Of a DNA stretch of 64,000 bases, positions 1 to 8,754 are shown in pieces. A program made the position numbers and the translations under genes. How positions within the stretch are numbered: position 1 is the stretch's first letter; each line of letters starts with the position of its first letter. This stretch comes from Gardnerella greenwoodii 00703Dmash (GTDB lineage Bacteria > Actinomycetota > Actinomycetes > Actinomycetales > Bifidobacteriaceae). The notes below the pieces were generated by a model. The model was not told the origin of the DNA. It searched no databases and saw only the letters and a program-made list of their open reading frames with translations. The DNA lies in the NCBI RefSeq assembly GCF_000263635.1, contig NZ_ADEV01000009.1, positions 186,001 through 250,000 of the forward strand, in the 5' to 3' direction.

Positions 1-243
<243 letters not shown>

Positions 244-258
244 GGAATCATAGCATAA

Positions 259-1392
259 ATGAACACGAGCGAACTCGAAACACGCGTTTACGATTTGCTG
301 GGTAGCGTTATTGATCCAGAATTAGGCCGTTCGGTTACAGAACTAAATATGGTAACTGGCGTTAGTGTTATTGAAGCTGAAAATTTAGATGCTTCTAAAC
401 CAGTTTATAACGTAGAAATAAAGCTTGAACTTACTGTGCCAAACTGCCCATTAGCTGAAATTATTACAGAACGAGTAAAAGAAGCTGTATCTAAATATCC
501 TCAAGCAACTCTTATACCACATGTTACTTCTAGCGCAATGAGTAAAGATAAGCTAGAAAAACTAGTAGAAGATTTGAAAGCTGAGCGCAGAGAAAATCCT
601 TTTAATAAAACAGGTACGCGCACGAAAATTTTTGCTATTGCTTCAGGAAAAGGCGGCGTTGGAAAATCTTCTATAACCGCTAATTTAGCAGCAACTTTTG
701 CAGCTTTAGGATACGATACTGCAGCAATCGACGCGGACGTATACGGTTTTTCTTTACCACGCATGTTCGGAGTAAACTCTCAGCCAACTAATCTTAACGG
801 CATGCTTATGCCAGTTGTGTCTTGGGGAGTAAAGCTTATTTCAATCGGCATGTTTGCTGGAACTGATCGTGCTATTTTGTGGAGAGGACCGCGTTTACAG
901 CGTTCGTTAGAACAGTTTCTTTCAGACGTTTGGTGGGGAAGTCCAGATGTTCTTTTGCTTGATTTAGCACCTGGTACAGGAGATATGGCACTTGCTGTGG
1001 CTCAAACTTTACCAAACGTTGAGCTTGTTGTTGTTACAACACCTCAGCCTAGTGCGTCGGACGTTGCGGTTAGGGCAGGTCTTATGGCTTTGCAAATTCC
1101 TGTGAGTGTTCGAGGCGTTGTTGAAAATATGAGTTGGTTTGAAAATAATGGCGAGCGCTTGGAAATATTCGGATCCGGGGGCGGAAAAAGAGTTAGCGAA
1201 CAGCTTTGTGAAGCTCTTCATACTAATGTTCCTCTTTTAGCTCAGCTTCCTCTTGACCCAACTCTTAGAGAAATTGGTGAAGCGGGACGTCCTGCGGTTC
1301 TAAACGAAGACGGAAAGTTAGATAATTCACAGCTTGCTAATACTTTTGTGCAACTTGCTAAATCTTTAATGGAAGAATCTAATCAAAAATAA
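259..1392 (+). CDS. mrp: Mrp/ApbC-family Fe-S carrier P-loop ATPase
   Basis: This 377-residue protein has an N-terminal MIP18/DUF59 domain (about 1-95) and a ParA/MinD-like P-loop ATPase domain. The deviant Walker A (GKGGVGKSS, about 130-138) and the DLAPGTGD segment (about 235-242) are intact. The family binds and transfers Fe-S clusters to apoproteins in the cytoplasm. In many homologues the region after ENMS carries a CxxC cluster-binding pair. Here that stretch (about 289-305) reads ENMSWFENNGERLEIFG and has no cysteine, as I recall for other actinobacterial members. Cys63 in PNCPL of the DUF59 part remains. The gene follows ligA by 15 nt and ends in a hairpin shared with the convergent DUF349 gene. 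The family call is firm; the client proteins are unknown. Confidence 0.9.
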   Translation: MNTSELETRVYDLLGSVIDPELGRSVTELNMVTGVSVIEAENLDASKPVYNVEIKLELTVPNCPLAEIITERVKEAVSKYPQATLIPHVTSSAMSKDKLEKLVEDLKAERRENPFNKTGTRTKIFAIASGKGGVGKSSITANLAATFAALGYDTAAIDADVYGFSLPRMFGVNSQPTNLNGMLMPVVSWGVKLISIGMFAGTDRAILWRGPRLQRSLEQFLSDVWWGSPDVLLLDLAPGTGDMALAVAQTLPNVELVVVTTPQPSASDVAVRAGLMALQIPVSVRGVVENMSWFENNGERLEIFGSGGGKRVSEQLCEALHTNVPLLAQLPLDPTLREIGEAGRPAVLNEDGKLDNSQLANTFVQLAKSLMEESNQK

Positions 1393-1434
1393 ATATGGGG
1401 CAACTTGATTTTTCAAGCAACCCCATATTTTTAT
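1392..1434. terminator. Bidirectional terminator between mrp and the DUF349 gene
   Basis: AATATGGGG (1392-1400) pairs with CCCCATATT (1421-1429), with an inner CTTGA/TCAAG stem. A T-rich run follows on the + strand, and the reverse strand also ends in a T-rich run. The hairpin lies between two convergent genes and can serve both. Confidence 0.85.
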
Positions 1435-1451
1435 TTAATTTATAAAACTAA

Positions 1452-2822
1452 TTACTTAACAGCATTAAGCCACTGTTCTTTAGTCGCTTTTTCAGCTTCC
1501 AACTTAGCTTTACGCTTCTTGTCGGTTTCTTTAGCAATAGCAGCGTTAAGCTCTTCAAGCTGCGCTTCCAATTGCAAAGCAAAGCTGGACTTACGAGCGT
1601 TAGCTTCAGGATCAGCATCTCTCCAAGCAGCCTCTTCAACAGACTTAATCTTCTTATCTACATCATTCAAGCGAGCCTCAATGCGACGCATATCTTCTCG
1701 AGGAACAAATCCAATCGCATCCCACTCTTCTTGAATTTCAGACAAAGCTTTACGAGCCTTCTTAGCAGCTTCCTCATTTTCTACAGGCAGCAACGCTTCT
1801 GCTTTTACGAGCAAAGCTTCCTTCTTCGCGAGATTCTCATGCTCTCCAGCATTCAACTTTTCACGATCAGCCTGTCGAGCATGGTAGAAAGCGTCAGCAG
1901 CCTCACGGAACTTAGCCCACAAAGCATCATCATGCTGACGTCCAGCATTGCCAGCCTTCTTCCAACGATCCATCAAAGCGTTAAACTTAGTAGAAGTTTC
2001 ACGCCAGTCAGTTGAATCCTTCAAGCTTTCAGCTTCAGCAATAATTGCTTCCTTAAGCTGCTTAGCATTATTGCGAACATGTTCACGCTCCTTAACCCAG
2101 GAGTTACGAGCTTGGGAGAATGCGGAACGAGCCTTAGAGAAACGCTGCCACAAAGCGTCTGCATCAGCCTTGTTCAAATGAATAGTAGTGCGCTGATGCT
2201 CCTGCCACTCGTCGAAAAGAGAGCGAAGCTTATCGTTAAGCTCACGCCAATTTGTTGAATCGCCCATTTTAGCAACCAATGCTTCAGCGCGTTCTACAAT
2301 ATTTGCACGCTCTTTCAAAGCTTTTTCAAGAGCCTCTTTACGAGCTTTTGCAATTTCTTCTTTCTTTTCATCTCCCTTTGCTTTAAGCTCGGCGTGTCGC
2401 GCACGCAAAGCAGCAAGGTCACCAACGGCTGCAGGCTCAGCTAATTCTTCTTGCAAAGTGTTAAGCGTTTCATCAATTTCCTTCACTTTTACGTTGGTTG
2501 ATTCCAACCTTTTAGCGAATAAATCGAGCTTAATCTTCAAATCAAGGTAGCGGTGAATGTAGAAAGTCAATGCTTCTTCAGGAGTTCCAGTGGAGTATTG
2601 ACCAACCTCACGTTCAGCACCGTTTTCAGTAACATAAACAGTGCCATTTTCATCAACACGGCCAAAGGTTTTTGCGGATTTAATATCCTCTTCACTATAA
2701 GAAATAGTTGGTGCTTGAGCAACAACACGAGTCTTATGCGCGAAGCTTGCTGGCGATGGAGCAAGTGGCTTTGGCGCGGTAGTAGTTTTAGTAGTTTCTT
2801 CAGGTTTAGTCTGTTCGGTCAC
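1452..2822 (-). CDS. DUF349 domain coiled-coil protein
   Basis: This 456-residue protein is highly charged and almost entirely helical, with tandem DUF349-type repeats (WRE...KF..L...W...G segments) after a Thr/Pro-rich N-terminus of about 40 residues. No signal peptide or membrane segment is seen. The start is taken as the GTG at 2822 because AAGGAG lies 8 nt upstream. The longer ORF to 2903 runs into the hisS promoter region and has no ribosome binding site. The function is unknown; DUF349 proteins are common in actinobacteria, and a nucleoid or structural role is only a guess. It is divergent from hisS and convergent with mrp. Confidence 0.8.
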   Translation of the reverse strand: MTEQTKPEETTKTTTAPKPLAPSPASFAHKTRVVAQAPTISYSEEDIKSAKTFGRVDENGTVYVTENGAEREVGQYSTGTPEEALTFYIHRYLDLKIKLDLFAKRLESTNVKVKEIDETLNTLQEELAEPAAVGDLAALRARHAELKAKGDEKKEEIAKARKEALEKALKERANIVERAEALVAKMGDSTNWRELNDKLRSLFDEWQEHQRTTIHLNKADADALWQRFSKARSAFSQARNSWVKEREHVRNNAKQLKEAIIAEAESLKDSTDWRETSTKFNALMDRWKKAGNAGRQHDDALWAKFREAADAFYHARQADREKLNAGEHENLAKKEALLVKAEALLPVENEEAAKKARKALSEIQEEWDAIGFVPREDMRRIEARLNDVDKKIKSVEEAAWRDADPEANARKSSFALQLEAQLEELNAAIAKETDKKRKAKLEAEKATKEQWLNAVK

Positions 2823-2904
2823 GGTCGACTCCTTACAGCAGATGCACGGTAACAATGTTACGAATAAGTATGACGGTAAGCCATGATTTTTCCGCAACAC
2901 CACC

Positions 2905-2920
2905 TATTATAGTGGACATG
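2905..2920 (+). promoter_or_regulatory. Leaderless-type start of hisS (-10 TATTAT, 7 nt, ATG)
   Basis: TATTAT (2905-2910) is followed by seven bases and ATG at 2918, with no Shine-Dalgarno. A -10 element at this distance would place transcription initiation at or next to the start codon. No good -35 is visible. Confidence 0.5.
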
Positions 2921-4318
2921 GTACAAGGCTCATCTATATCAGGTTTCCCTGAATGGCTTCCTAGTGAACGCGCTGTTGAACAGCGAGTAGTAGATACACT
3001 TCGAGAAGTCTTTGAACTAAACGGTTTTATTGGCATAGAAACGCGCGCCGTAGAACAAGGTTCAAGTTTGTTGAAAAAAGGCGAAACAAGTAAAGAAATT
3101 TATTTATTGTCAAGATTGCAAGAAGTTGGTCACGAATCTGACACTCCTGTGGAAGAACGAATTGGCTTGCATTTTGATTTAACAGTTCCGCTTAGCCGTT
3201 ACGTTGTTGAACATACTGGAGATTTAACATTCCCGTTTAAACGCTGGCAAATGCAAAAAGTTTGGCGAGGGGAGCGTCCTCAAGAAGGTCGTTTCCGCGA
3301 GTTTGTTCAAGCAGATATTGATGTTGTTGGCAACGGCGAACTTCCTTCCCATTACGAAGTTGAACTACCTTTGGTTATGGTTGAAGCTCTTGAACGATTG
3401 AGAGAATTTGGTTTACCAAAAGCTACAGTTCACGCAAATAATCGTAAGCTTTCCGAAGGTTTTTACCGCGGTATTGGTTTAACAGATATTGAAGGTGTTC
3501 TTCGCGAAATCGACAAGCTAGACAAAATTGGTGCAGAAGAAGTATCTAAGCTTCTTATAAAAGAGTGCGGAGCTAATGAGTCTCAAGCTGCTGCCTGCTT
3601 AGAATTGGCTGAGCTTACTGCAAAAACTGGGGAAAAACTAAAGTCTAGTTTCGAATCTCTCTGCATTAAACACAATATTTCTACGAGCGAAGATAACGAA
3701 TCGTACGCTTTGGCTACAGAAGGTGTTGAAACGCTCGCAATGATTGTTGACGAAGCTGCACGAATTCGTCCGGGCGCTGTTGTTGCAGATTTGAAGATTG
3801 CTAGAGGACTTGACTACTACACTGGTTCCGTTTACGAAACTTTCCTCGATAATGCAGCATCTTTAGGCTCTATTTGCTCTGGCGGACGCTACGATAATCT
3901 TGTTTCTCAAGGCAAAAAGAAGTATCCAGGCGTAGGTCTTTCTATTGGATTGTCTCGCTTGGTTTCTTACATGCTTCACAGCGCTGGTGCTACAGTTTCT
4001 AGAATTTCTCCTGCAGCGGTTCTTGTGGCAGTTTGGAATGAGGAAGATCGTCCAGCATGCAATGAGATTGCTAGGAAGCTTCGCGAGCGCGGTATTGCAA
4101 CAGATGTTGCACCTACTGCAGCAAAACTTGGTAAGCAAATCAAGTATGCAGATAAGCTGGGTATTCCTTACGTATGGTTCCCAGCAGACAGCACCGAGTC
4201 TGAGTCTTCCAAAGACGAGGTAAAAAATATTATTACTGGCGAGCAGACGGTAGCAGACGCCACGTCGTGGCAACCGGATACTGTTTATGCCCGGCAGACA
4301 GTTTCTTGCGCTAAATAA
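2918..4318 (+). CDS. hisS: Histidyl-tRNA synthetase
   Basis: This class II synthetase charges tRNA-His. Visible motifs are class II motif 2 (KVWRGERPQEGRFREF), the HisRS-specific ARGLDYYTG and SGGRYDNL segments, and motif 3 (GVGLSIGLSRL). A C-terminal anticodon-binding domain ends with a short variable tail. The start is set at ATG 2918, giving MVQGSSISGFPEWLP, where similarity to HisRS begins. The frame extends to 2855, but those extra 21 residues look unrelated and would place the -10 element inside the gene. No Shine-Dalgarno is seen, fitting a leaderless mRNA. At 466 residues it is the usual actinobacterial size. aspS follows after 88 nt, the common hisS-aspS pairing. Confidence 0.93.
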   Translation: MVQGSSISGFPEWLPSERAVEQRVVDTLREVFELNGFIGIETRAVEQGSSLLKKGETSKEIYLLSRLQEVGHESDTPVEERIGLHFDLTVPLSRYVVEHTGDLTFPFKRWQMQKVWRGERPQEGRFREFVQADIDVVGNGELPSHYEVELPLVMVEALERLREFGLPKATVHANNRKLSEGFYRGIGLTDIEGVLREIDKLDKIGAEEVSKLLIKECGANESQAAACLELAELTAKTGEKLKSSFESLCIKHNISTSEDNESYALATEGVETLAMIVDEAARIRPGAVVADLKIARGLDYYTGSVYETFLDNAASLGSICSGGRYDNLVSQGKKKYPGVGLSIGLSRLVSYMLHSAGATVSRISPAAVLVAVWNEEDRPACNEIARKLRERGIATDVAPTAAKLGKQIKYADKLGIPYVWFPADSTESESSKDEVKNIITGEQTVADATSWQPDTVYARQTVSCAK

Positions 4319-4406
4319 TATTCGTGCAAAATTGCTTGAATATTAAACGCAATTTATGTCAACAAAAATGAATACACCATTATTAGAACGTAGAGGAAGT
4401 GGACTT

Positions 4407-6203
4407 ATGAGCCAGACGGCGTATCGTACACATCATGCCGTTGAAGTGACTGAAGAATTAGTCGGGCAAAAAGTAACCATTGCTGGTTGGGTTGATCGTC
4501 GCCGTGACCACGGTGGCGTTGCCTTTGTTGATGTCCGTGATAACACAGGCTTGGTGCAGGTTGTTATTTATGATGAGGAAACTGCACGCCCGCTTAGAAG
4601 CGAGTTTGTTGTGCAGGTAACCGGCGAGGTTCGCTTGCGCCCAGACGGAAATGAGAACGACCACTTGGCAACAGGTAAAATTGAGATTGTTGCTCAAACT
4701 GTTACTATTCTCGCTAAATCCGACGCTCTTCCATTCCAGGTTTCTACAGCTTTGGAAAACGAGTCCGAAAACAAGCTTCCTAGCGAAGATGTTCGTTTGA
4801 AGTATCGCTACCTTGATTTGCGTCGCCCATCTATGCAGCGCAATCTAAAGCTTCGTTCTAACATGGCTAAGGCTGCTCGTCACGCTTTGGAAGATATGGA
4901 CTTTACGGAAGTTGAAACACCAACCTTTATTAAGTCCACTCCAGAAGGCGCTCGAGACTTTGTTGTTCCAGCACGCTTGGTTCCAGGCTCTTGGTACGCA
5001 CTTCCACAGTCTCCACAGCTCTTAAAGCAGTTGCTCATGGTTTCTGGCGTTGAACGCTACTATCAGCTTGCTCGCTGCTACCGTGATGAAGACTTCCGTG
5101 CTGATCGTCAGCCTGAGTTCACTCAGCTCGATATGGAAATGAGCTTTGCAAGTCAAGAAGACGTTATGGCTATGGCCGAGCGCGTTATTGCTGCTATTTG
5201 GAAGGAAGCAGGCCACGAAATCACTCTTCCTTTGCCTCGTATTACCTGGCAGGAAGCAATGGATAAGTATGGTTCCGATAAGCCAGATTTGCGTTTTGGA
5301 AACCCACTTATTGAGTTGACTGACTTCTTTAAGAACACTCCATTCCGCGTGTTCCAAGCTTCCTACGTTGGAGCTGTGCTGTTTAAGGGCGGTGCTGAAA
5401 CTCCTCGTCGCCAGTTTGACGCATGGCAGGATTGGGCTAAGCAGCGTGGTGCTAAGGGTTTGGCTTACGTAGTCTTCGGCGAAGACGGCGAGCTTAAAGG
5501 CCCTGTTGCTAAGAATCTTAGCGAAGAAGAGCGCGCAGGACTTAAAGAAGCTGTTGGAGCAGAAGATGGCGACGCAGTATTCTTTGCAGCAGGCTCTCGT
5601 GAGTCTTCCCAGCTTTTGCTTGGCGCAGTTCGCGTAGAACTTGCAAGCCGCGCAGGGTTGCTTCACCCAGATGAGTTTGCTTTTACTTGGGTTGTTGACT
5701 TCCCACTGTTTAAGCGCACTGATGATCCAGACGATGACGATGTTGCAGTTGGTCACTCCAAGTGGACTTCTATGCACCATCCGTTCACAATGCCATCTGC
5801 TGATTGGATTGATAAATTCGATAAAGATCCAGAGCATGCAATGAGCGATTCTTACGATATTGTGTGCAACGGTAATGAGATGGGCGGCGGCTCTGTTCGT
5901 ATTCACCGCGACGATATTCAAGACCGCGTTCTTAACGTTCTTGGAATCGACAAGGCTGAAGCTGACGAAAAGTTCGGCTTCTTACTTGAAGCTTTCAAGT
6001 ACGGTGCTCCACCTCACGCTGGTATTGCTTTGGGCTGGGATCGTACTGCTGCAATTTTGGCAGGCGCAAGCTCAATTCGCGACGTAATCGCCTTCCCTAA
6101 GGCTGGCGGCGGTAGAGACCCTCTAACTGGCGCTCCAGCTCCAATTTCTGACGAACAGCGCGCAGAAACTGGCGTAGACTACGATCCAGAAGAAGACGAG
6201 TAA
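4407..6203 (+). CDS. aspS: Aspartyl-tRNA synthetase
   Basis: This 598-residue class II synthetase attaches aspartate to tRNA. It has an N-terminal OB-fold anticodon domain ([11 protein letters not shown]), the aspartate-site QSPQLLKQ segment, motif 2 ([17 protein letters not shown]), a GAD-type insertion in the middle and motif 3 ([11 protein letters not shown]). The chosen ATG at 4407 has GAGGAAG about 8 nt upstream. An upstream in-frame ATG at 4356 has no ribosome binding site and adds non-conserved residues. Whether it is the discriminating or the tRNA-Asn-misacylating type cannot be decided by eye. It is preceded by hisS and followed by a strong terminator. Confidence 0.94.
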   Translation: MSQTAYRTHHAVEVTEELVGQKVTIAGWVDRRRDHGGVAFVDVRDNTGLVQVVIYDEETARPLRSEFVVQVTGEVRLRPDGNENDHLATGKIEIVAQTVTILAKSDALPFQVSTALENESENKLPSEDVRLKYRYLDLRRPSMQRNLKLRSNMAKAARHALEDMDFTEVETPTFIKSTPEGARDFVVPARLVPGSWYALPQSPQLLKQLLMVSGVERYYQLARCYRDEDFRADRQPEFTQLDMEMSFASQEDVMAMAERVIAAIWKEAGHEITLPLPRITWQEAMDKYGSDKPDLRFGNPLIELTDFFKNTPFRVFQASYVGAVLFKGGAETPRRQFDAWQDWAKQRGAKGLAYVVFGEDGELKGPVAKNLSEEERAGLKEAVGAEDGDAVFFAAGSRESSQLLLGAVRVELASRAGLLHPDEFAFTWVVDFPLFKRTDDPDDDDVAVGHSKWTSMHHPFTMPSADWIDKFDKDPEHAMSDSYDIVCNGNEMGGGSVRIHRDDIQDRVLNVLGIDKAEADEKFGFLLEAFKYGAPPHAGIALGWDRTAAILAGASSIRDVIAFPKAGGGRDPLTGAPAPISDEQRAETGVDYDPEEDE

Positions 6204-6234
6204 ATAAAATCTACTCGTAACATATTGTTACAAA

Positions 6235-6278
6235 GCCGTTGATTGTTGATTTAATAATCCTCAATCAGCGGCTTTTTT
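6235..6278 (+). terminator. Rho-independent terminator after aspS
   Basis: GCCGTTGATTG (6235-6245) pairs with CAATCAGCGGC (6262-6272), with a single G-U pair, followed by six T residues. Confidence 0.9.
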
Positions 6279-6336
6279 GTAACCTAAGAGTAACAAAACG
6301 TAACGGTGGCGATAAATAACCGTAACACAGCTTAGC

Positions 6337-6352
6337 TAGACTTCTTTTTATG
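6337..6352 (+). promoter_or_regulatory. Leaderless-type start of gluA (-10 TAGACT, 7 nt, ATG)
   Basis: TAGACT (6337-6342), then TCTTTTT, then ATG at 6350. No purine-rich ribosome binding site precedes the gene. Same spacing as at hisS, lgt, fadD, guaB3 and rarA. Confidence 0.45.
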
Positions 6353-7162
6353 GATAAGCAAGTATCAAAGTCAGATCCAAACGCCGAGGATATGACTAAT
6401 AGCACTTCTAAAGTGCTCAAAGCGGCAAATCCCCTTGTAGAATTAAGCCATGTCGAAAAGCATTTCGGAAAATTACATGTGCTTAAAGATATTAATCTCA
6501 CTGTCAATAAGGGCGAAGTTCTCGTTATTATTGGCCCATCCGGTTCTGGAAAATCAACAATGTGCCGTACAATCAACCGTCTTGAAACAATTGATTCGGG
6601 AGATATTCGCATAGACAGCAAGCCACTTCCACAGGAAGGCAAAGAGCTTGCAGCCTTGCGCGCAGAAGTTGGAATGGTATTCCAGTCATTTAATCTTTTT
6701 GCAAACAAAACGATTCTTGAAAACGTCACTCTTGCACCAATGAAAGTTCGTCACATGGATCAGCAAAGCGCTGAAACTCTTGCCATGGAATTACTCACTA
6801 GAGTAGGCGTAGACAATCAGGCTAATAAAATGCCTTCGCAACTTTCAGGCGGACAGCAGCAGCGCGTAGCAATAGCTCGAGCGCTCGCAATGCAACCAAA
6901 AGTTATGCTTTTTGACGAACCAACTTCCGCACTCGACCCAGAAATGGTTAACGAAGTACTGGATGTTATGGTTGAGCTTGCAAAAGAAGGCATGACAATG
7001 ATTTGTGTTACGCACGAAATGGGCTTTGCTCGTAAAGCTGCTGACAGAATTGTGTTTATGGCCGATGGTCAAATCCTCGAACAGGGTACTCCAGATGAAT
7101 TCTTCGAGCATCCAAAAACTGATCGAGCAAAAGATTTCCTTTCCAAGATTCTTACGCACTAA
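6350..7162 (+). CDS. gluA: Glutamate-type amino-acid ABC transporter, ATPase
   Basis: This 270-residue cytoplasmic ATPase is the first gene of a four-gene polar amino-acid importer. Walker A (GPSGSGKST), Q-loop, signature ([15 protein letters not shown]), Walker B ([12 protein letters not shown]) and the switch His (CVTHEMG) are all present. An N-terminal extension of about 30 polar residues precedes the conserved [11 protein letters not shown]. Gene order ATPase, binding protein, permease, permease is that of the corynebacterial gluABCD operon, and the proteins resemble the GlnQ/GluA group. The substrate (glutamate, or another polar amino acid) is inferred from this. The ATG start is preceded by a -10-like hexamer and no ribosome binding site. 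Confidence 0.88.
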   Translation: MDKQVSKSDPNAEDMTNSTSKVLKAANPLVELSHVEKHFGKLHVLKDINLTVNKGEVLVIIGPSGSGKSTMCRTINRLETIDSGDIRIDSKPLPQEGKELAALRAEVGMVFQSFNLFANKTILENVTLAPMKVRHMDQQSAETLAMELLTRVGVDNQANKMPSQLSGGQQQRVAIARALAMQPKVMLFDEPTSALDPEMVNEVLDVMVELAKEGMTMICVTHEMGFARKAADRIVFMADGQILEQGTPDEFFEHPKTDRAKDFLSKILTH

Positions 7163-7236
7163 TAGCGCTTTTTTCAATTTCGTTTTAGCTTAAACGCCAA
7201 AACATGCGAAAAACAGTTCTTATGAAGGGAAAAGAT

Positions 7237-8070
7237 ATGAAAATATTACATAATCGCATTTTTCGTGCGATACTAGCGATGCTTTGTACCGTATGCTGCG
7301 TTATGCCGCTTACAGCTTGCGATCGTAGCGATGGTAAAAAAGCAATACGCATTGGTATTAAATTCGATCAGCCTGGTATGGGTTTCAAAAAAGCAGGAAC
7401 TTACGTTGGATTCGACGTTGACGTTGCTAAGTATGTTGCCAAAAAGCTTGGCTATTCAGAAGATCAAATCGTATGGAAAGAATCACCATCTAAGCAGCGT
7501 GAAACAATGCTTCAAAACGGTGATGTCGATATGATTGTTGCAACATATTCCATTACTGACGCTCGAAAGAAAATGGTTTCGTTCGCAGGACCTTACTTTA
7601 TTGCCGGCCAAGATTTGCTAGTTCGCAAAGGCGAGCATAAAGTAAATGGCCCGAACGATTTAGACGGTAAGCGTTTATGCTCAGTATCTGGTTCAACATC
7701 CGCAATAGTTGTTAAAGAAAAGTTCTCTTCAAAAGTACAACTTATGCAACAGCCAGGCTACGCGGAATGTGCAACTGCATTATTCTCAGGAATAGTGGAT
7801 GCTGTAACTACCGACGATATTATTCTTGCTGGCCTAGCTACAGCTTCTAGAGGCCGTTTAAAGCTTGTTAGCAAGCCATTTACCGCAGAATATTACGGAA
7901 TTGGCATCAAAAAAGGCAATACTGGCTTAGCTAAGAAAATTAACGCCGCATTAAAAGACATGATTCGTAACGGATCTTGGAAGCGAGCTCTAGACGATAA
8001 TTTGCGCGGAACTGGTTTTAAGCCAAACGCAAAGTATAATCCGCCAATTCCTCAAGAGGGGGAGATGTAA
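7237..8070 (+). CDS. gluB: Glutamate-type ABC transporter, substrate-binding lipoprotein
   Basis: This is a solute-binding protein of the SBP_bac_3 family, 277 residues. The N-terminus has a hydrophobic signal segment ending in a lipobox (LTAC), so the mature protein is lipid-anchored at Cys on the outer face of the membrane. The processing gene lgt lies in this window. Conserved parts include the IRIGIKFDQPG start of the mature domain, FDVDVAKYVAKKLG and the central DDIILAG hinge region. ATG 7237 is chosen because GAAGGGA is 6 nt upstream. Upstream in-frame ATGs at 7204 and 7222 would put extra charged residues before the signal peptide. The gene lies 74 nt after gluA and 1 nt before gluC. 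Confidence 0.88.
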   Translation: MKILHNRIFRAILAMLCTVCCVMPLTACDRSDGKKAIRIGIKFDQPGMGFKKAGTYVGFDVDVAKYVAKKLGYSEDQIVWKESPSKQRETMLQNGDVDMIVATYSITDARKKMVSFAGPYFIAGQDLLVRKGEHKVNGPNDLDGKRLCSVSGSTSAIVVKEKFSSKVQLMQQPGYAECATALFSGIVDAVTTDDIILAGLATASRGRLKLVSKPFTAEYYGIGIKKGNTGLAKKINAALKDMIRNGSWKRALDDNLRGTGFKPNAKYNPPIPQEGEM

Positions 8071-8071
8071 T

Positions 8072-8749
8072 ATGCAAGATTTCGTGCAACTTTTTACCTC
8101 CTACAATATTCCAGGAGCATTCTTGGTCAATATTGAAATCACCTTATGGAGTGTACTGTTTTCAACAATAATTGGTGTAATACTTGTTACGATGCGTATT
8201 TGCCCTGTGGCTTCTTTGCGCATGGTTGCAACTGCCTACGTTGAGCTTTTTAAAAACATGCCTCTTACAATCATCATGGTTTTCATGGTGTTAGGCGTGT
8301 ACGCTCAGCTTAAGCTTGGTTTCTCACCAATTTTTGAAGTGAATTTCTTCTGGCTTGCAATTGCTGGATTATCACTATATACGGCAGCGTTTGTGTGCGA
8401 ATCTTTAAGATCTGGACTTAACACTGTTCCTGTTGGTCAAGCTGAAGCCTGCCGCGCTCTTGGATTAAACTTCTTCCAGTCGGCAACGCAAGTTATTTTG
8501 CCACAAACATTCTGCGGATCTGTAGCACCTTTGGGTAACACTTTTATTGCATTGCTTAAAAACTCTACAGTTGCTGCAGCAGCATCTGTTGCAACAGAAA
8601 CTTCAACAATGATGAGCGAAATGATTGAGAAGCATGCGGATTTAATCGTACCAATCTTCTTAATATTCGCCTTAGGATACATCATCCTCATTATTCCTAT
8701 TGGAATTTTGACAACGTATCTGTCTAACAAGCTTGCTGTAAGAAGGTGA
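8072..8749 (+). CDS. gluC: Glutamate-type ABC transporter, permease 1
   Basis: This 225-residue inner-membrane permease has about five hydrophobic segments and the cytoplasmic EAA loop (VGQAEACRALGLNFFQ) that contacts the ATPase. It belongs to the HisM/GlnP type of polar amino-acid permeases. The ATG lies 1 nt after the gluB stop with GGGGGAGATG upstream, indicating coupled translation. It should form a heterodimer with the gluD product. Confidence 0.88.
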   Translation: MQDFVQLFTSYNIPGAFLVNIEITLWSVLFSTIIGVILVTMRICPVASLRMVATAYVELFKNMPLTIIMVFMVLGVYAQLKLGFSPIFEVNFFWLAIAGLSLYTAAFVCESLRSGLNTVPVGQAEACRALGLNFFQSATQVILPQTFCGSVAPLGNTFIALLKNSTVAAAASVATETSTMMSEMIEKHADLIVPIFLIFALGYIILIIPIGILTTYLSNKLAVRR

Positions 8750-8754
8750 TAGTG

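Noticed and set aside
2855..2917. Upstream extension of hisS (ATG at 2855 or 2870)
   Set aside because: It would place a -10 element inside the gene and add residues with no family similarity.
5022..5921. Long antisense ORF (299 codons) opposite aspS
   Set aside because: It lies fully inside aspS on the other strand, has no ribosome binding site and its translation shows no domain.
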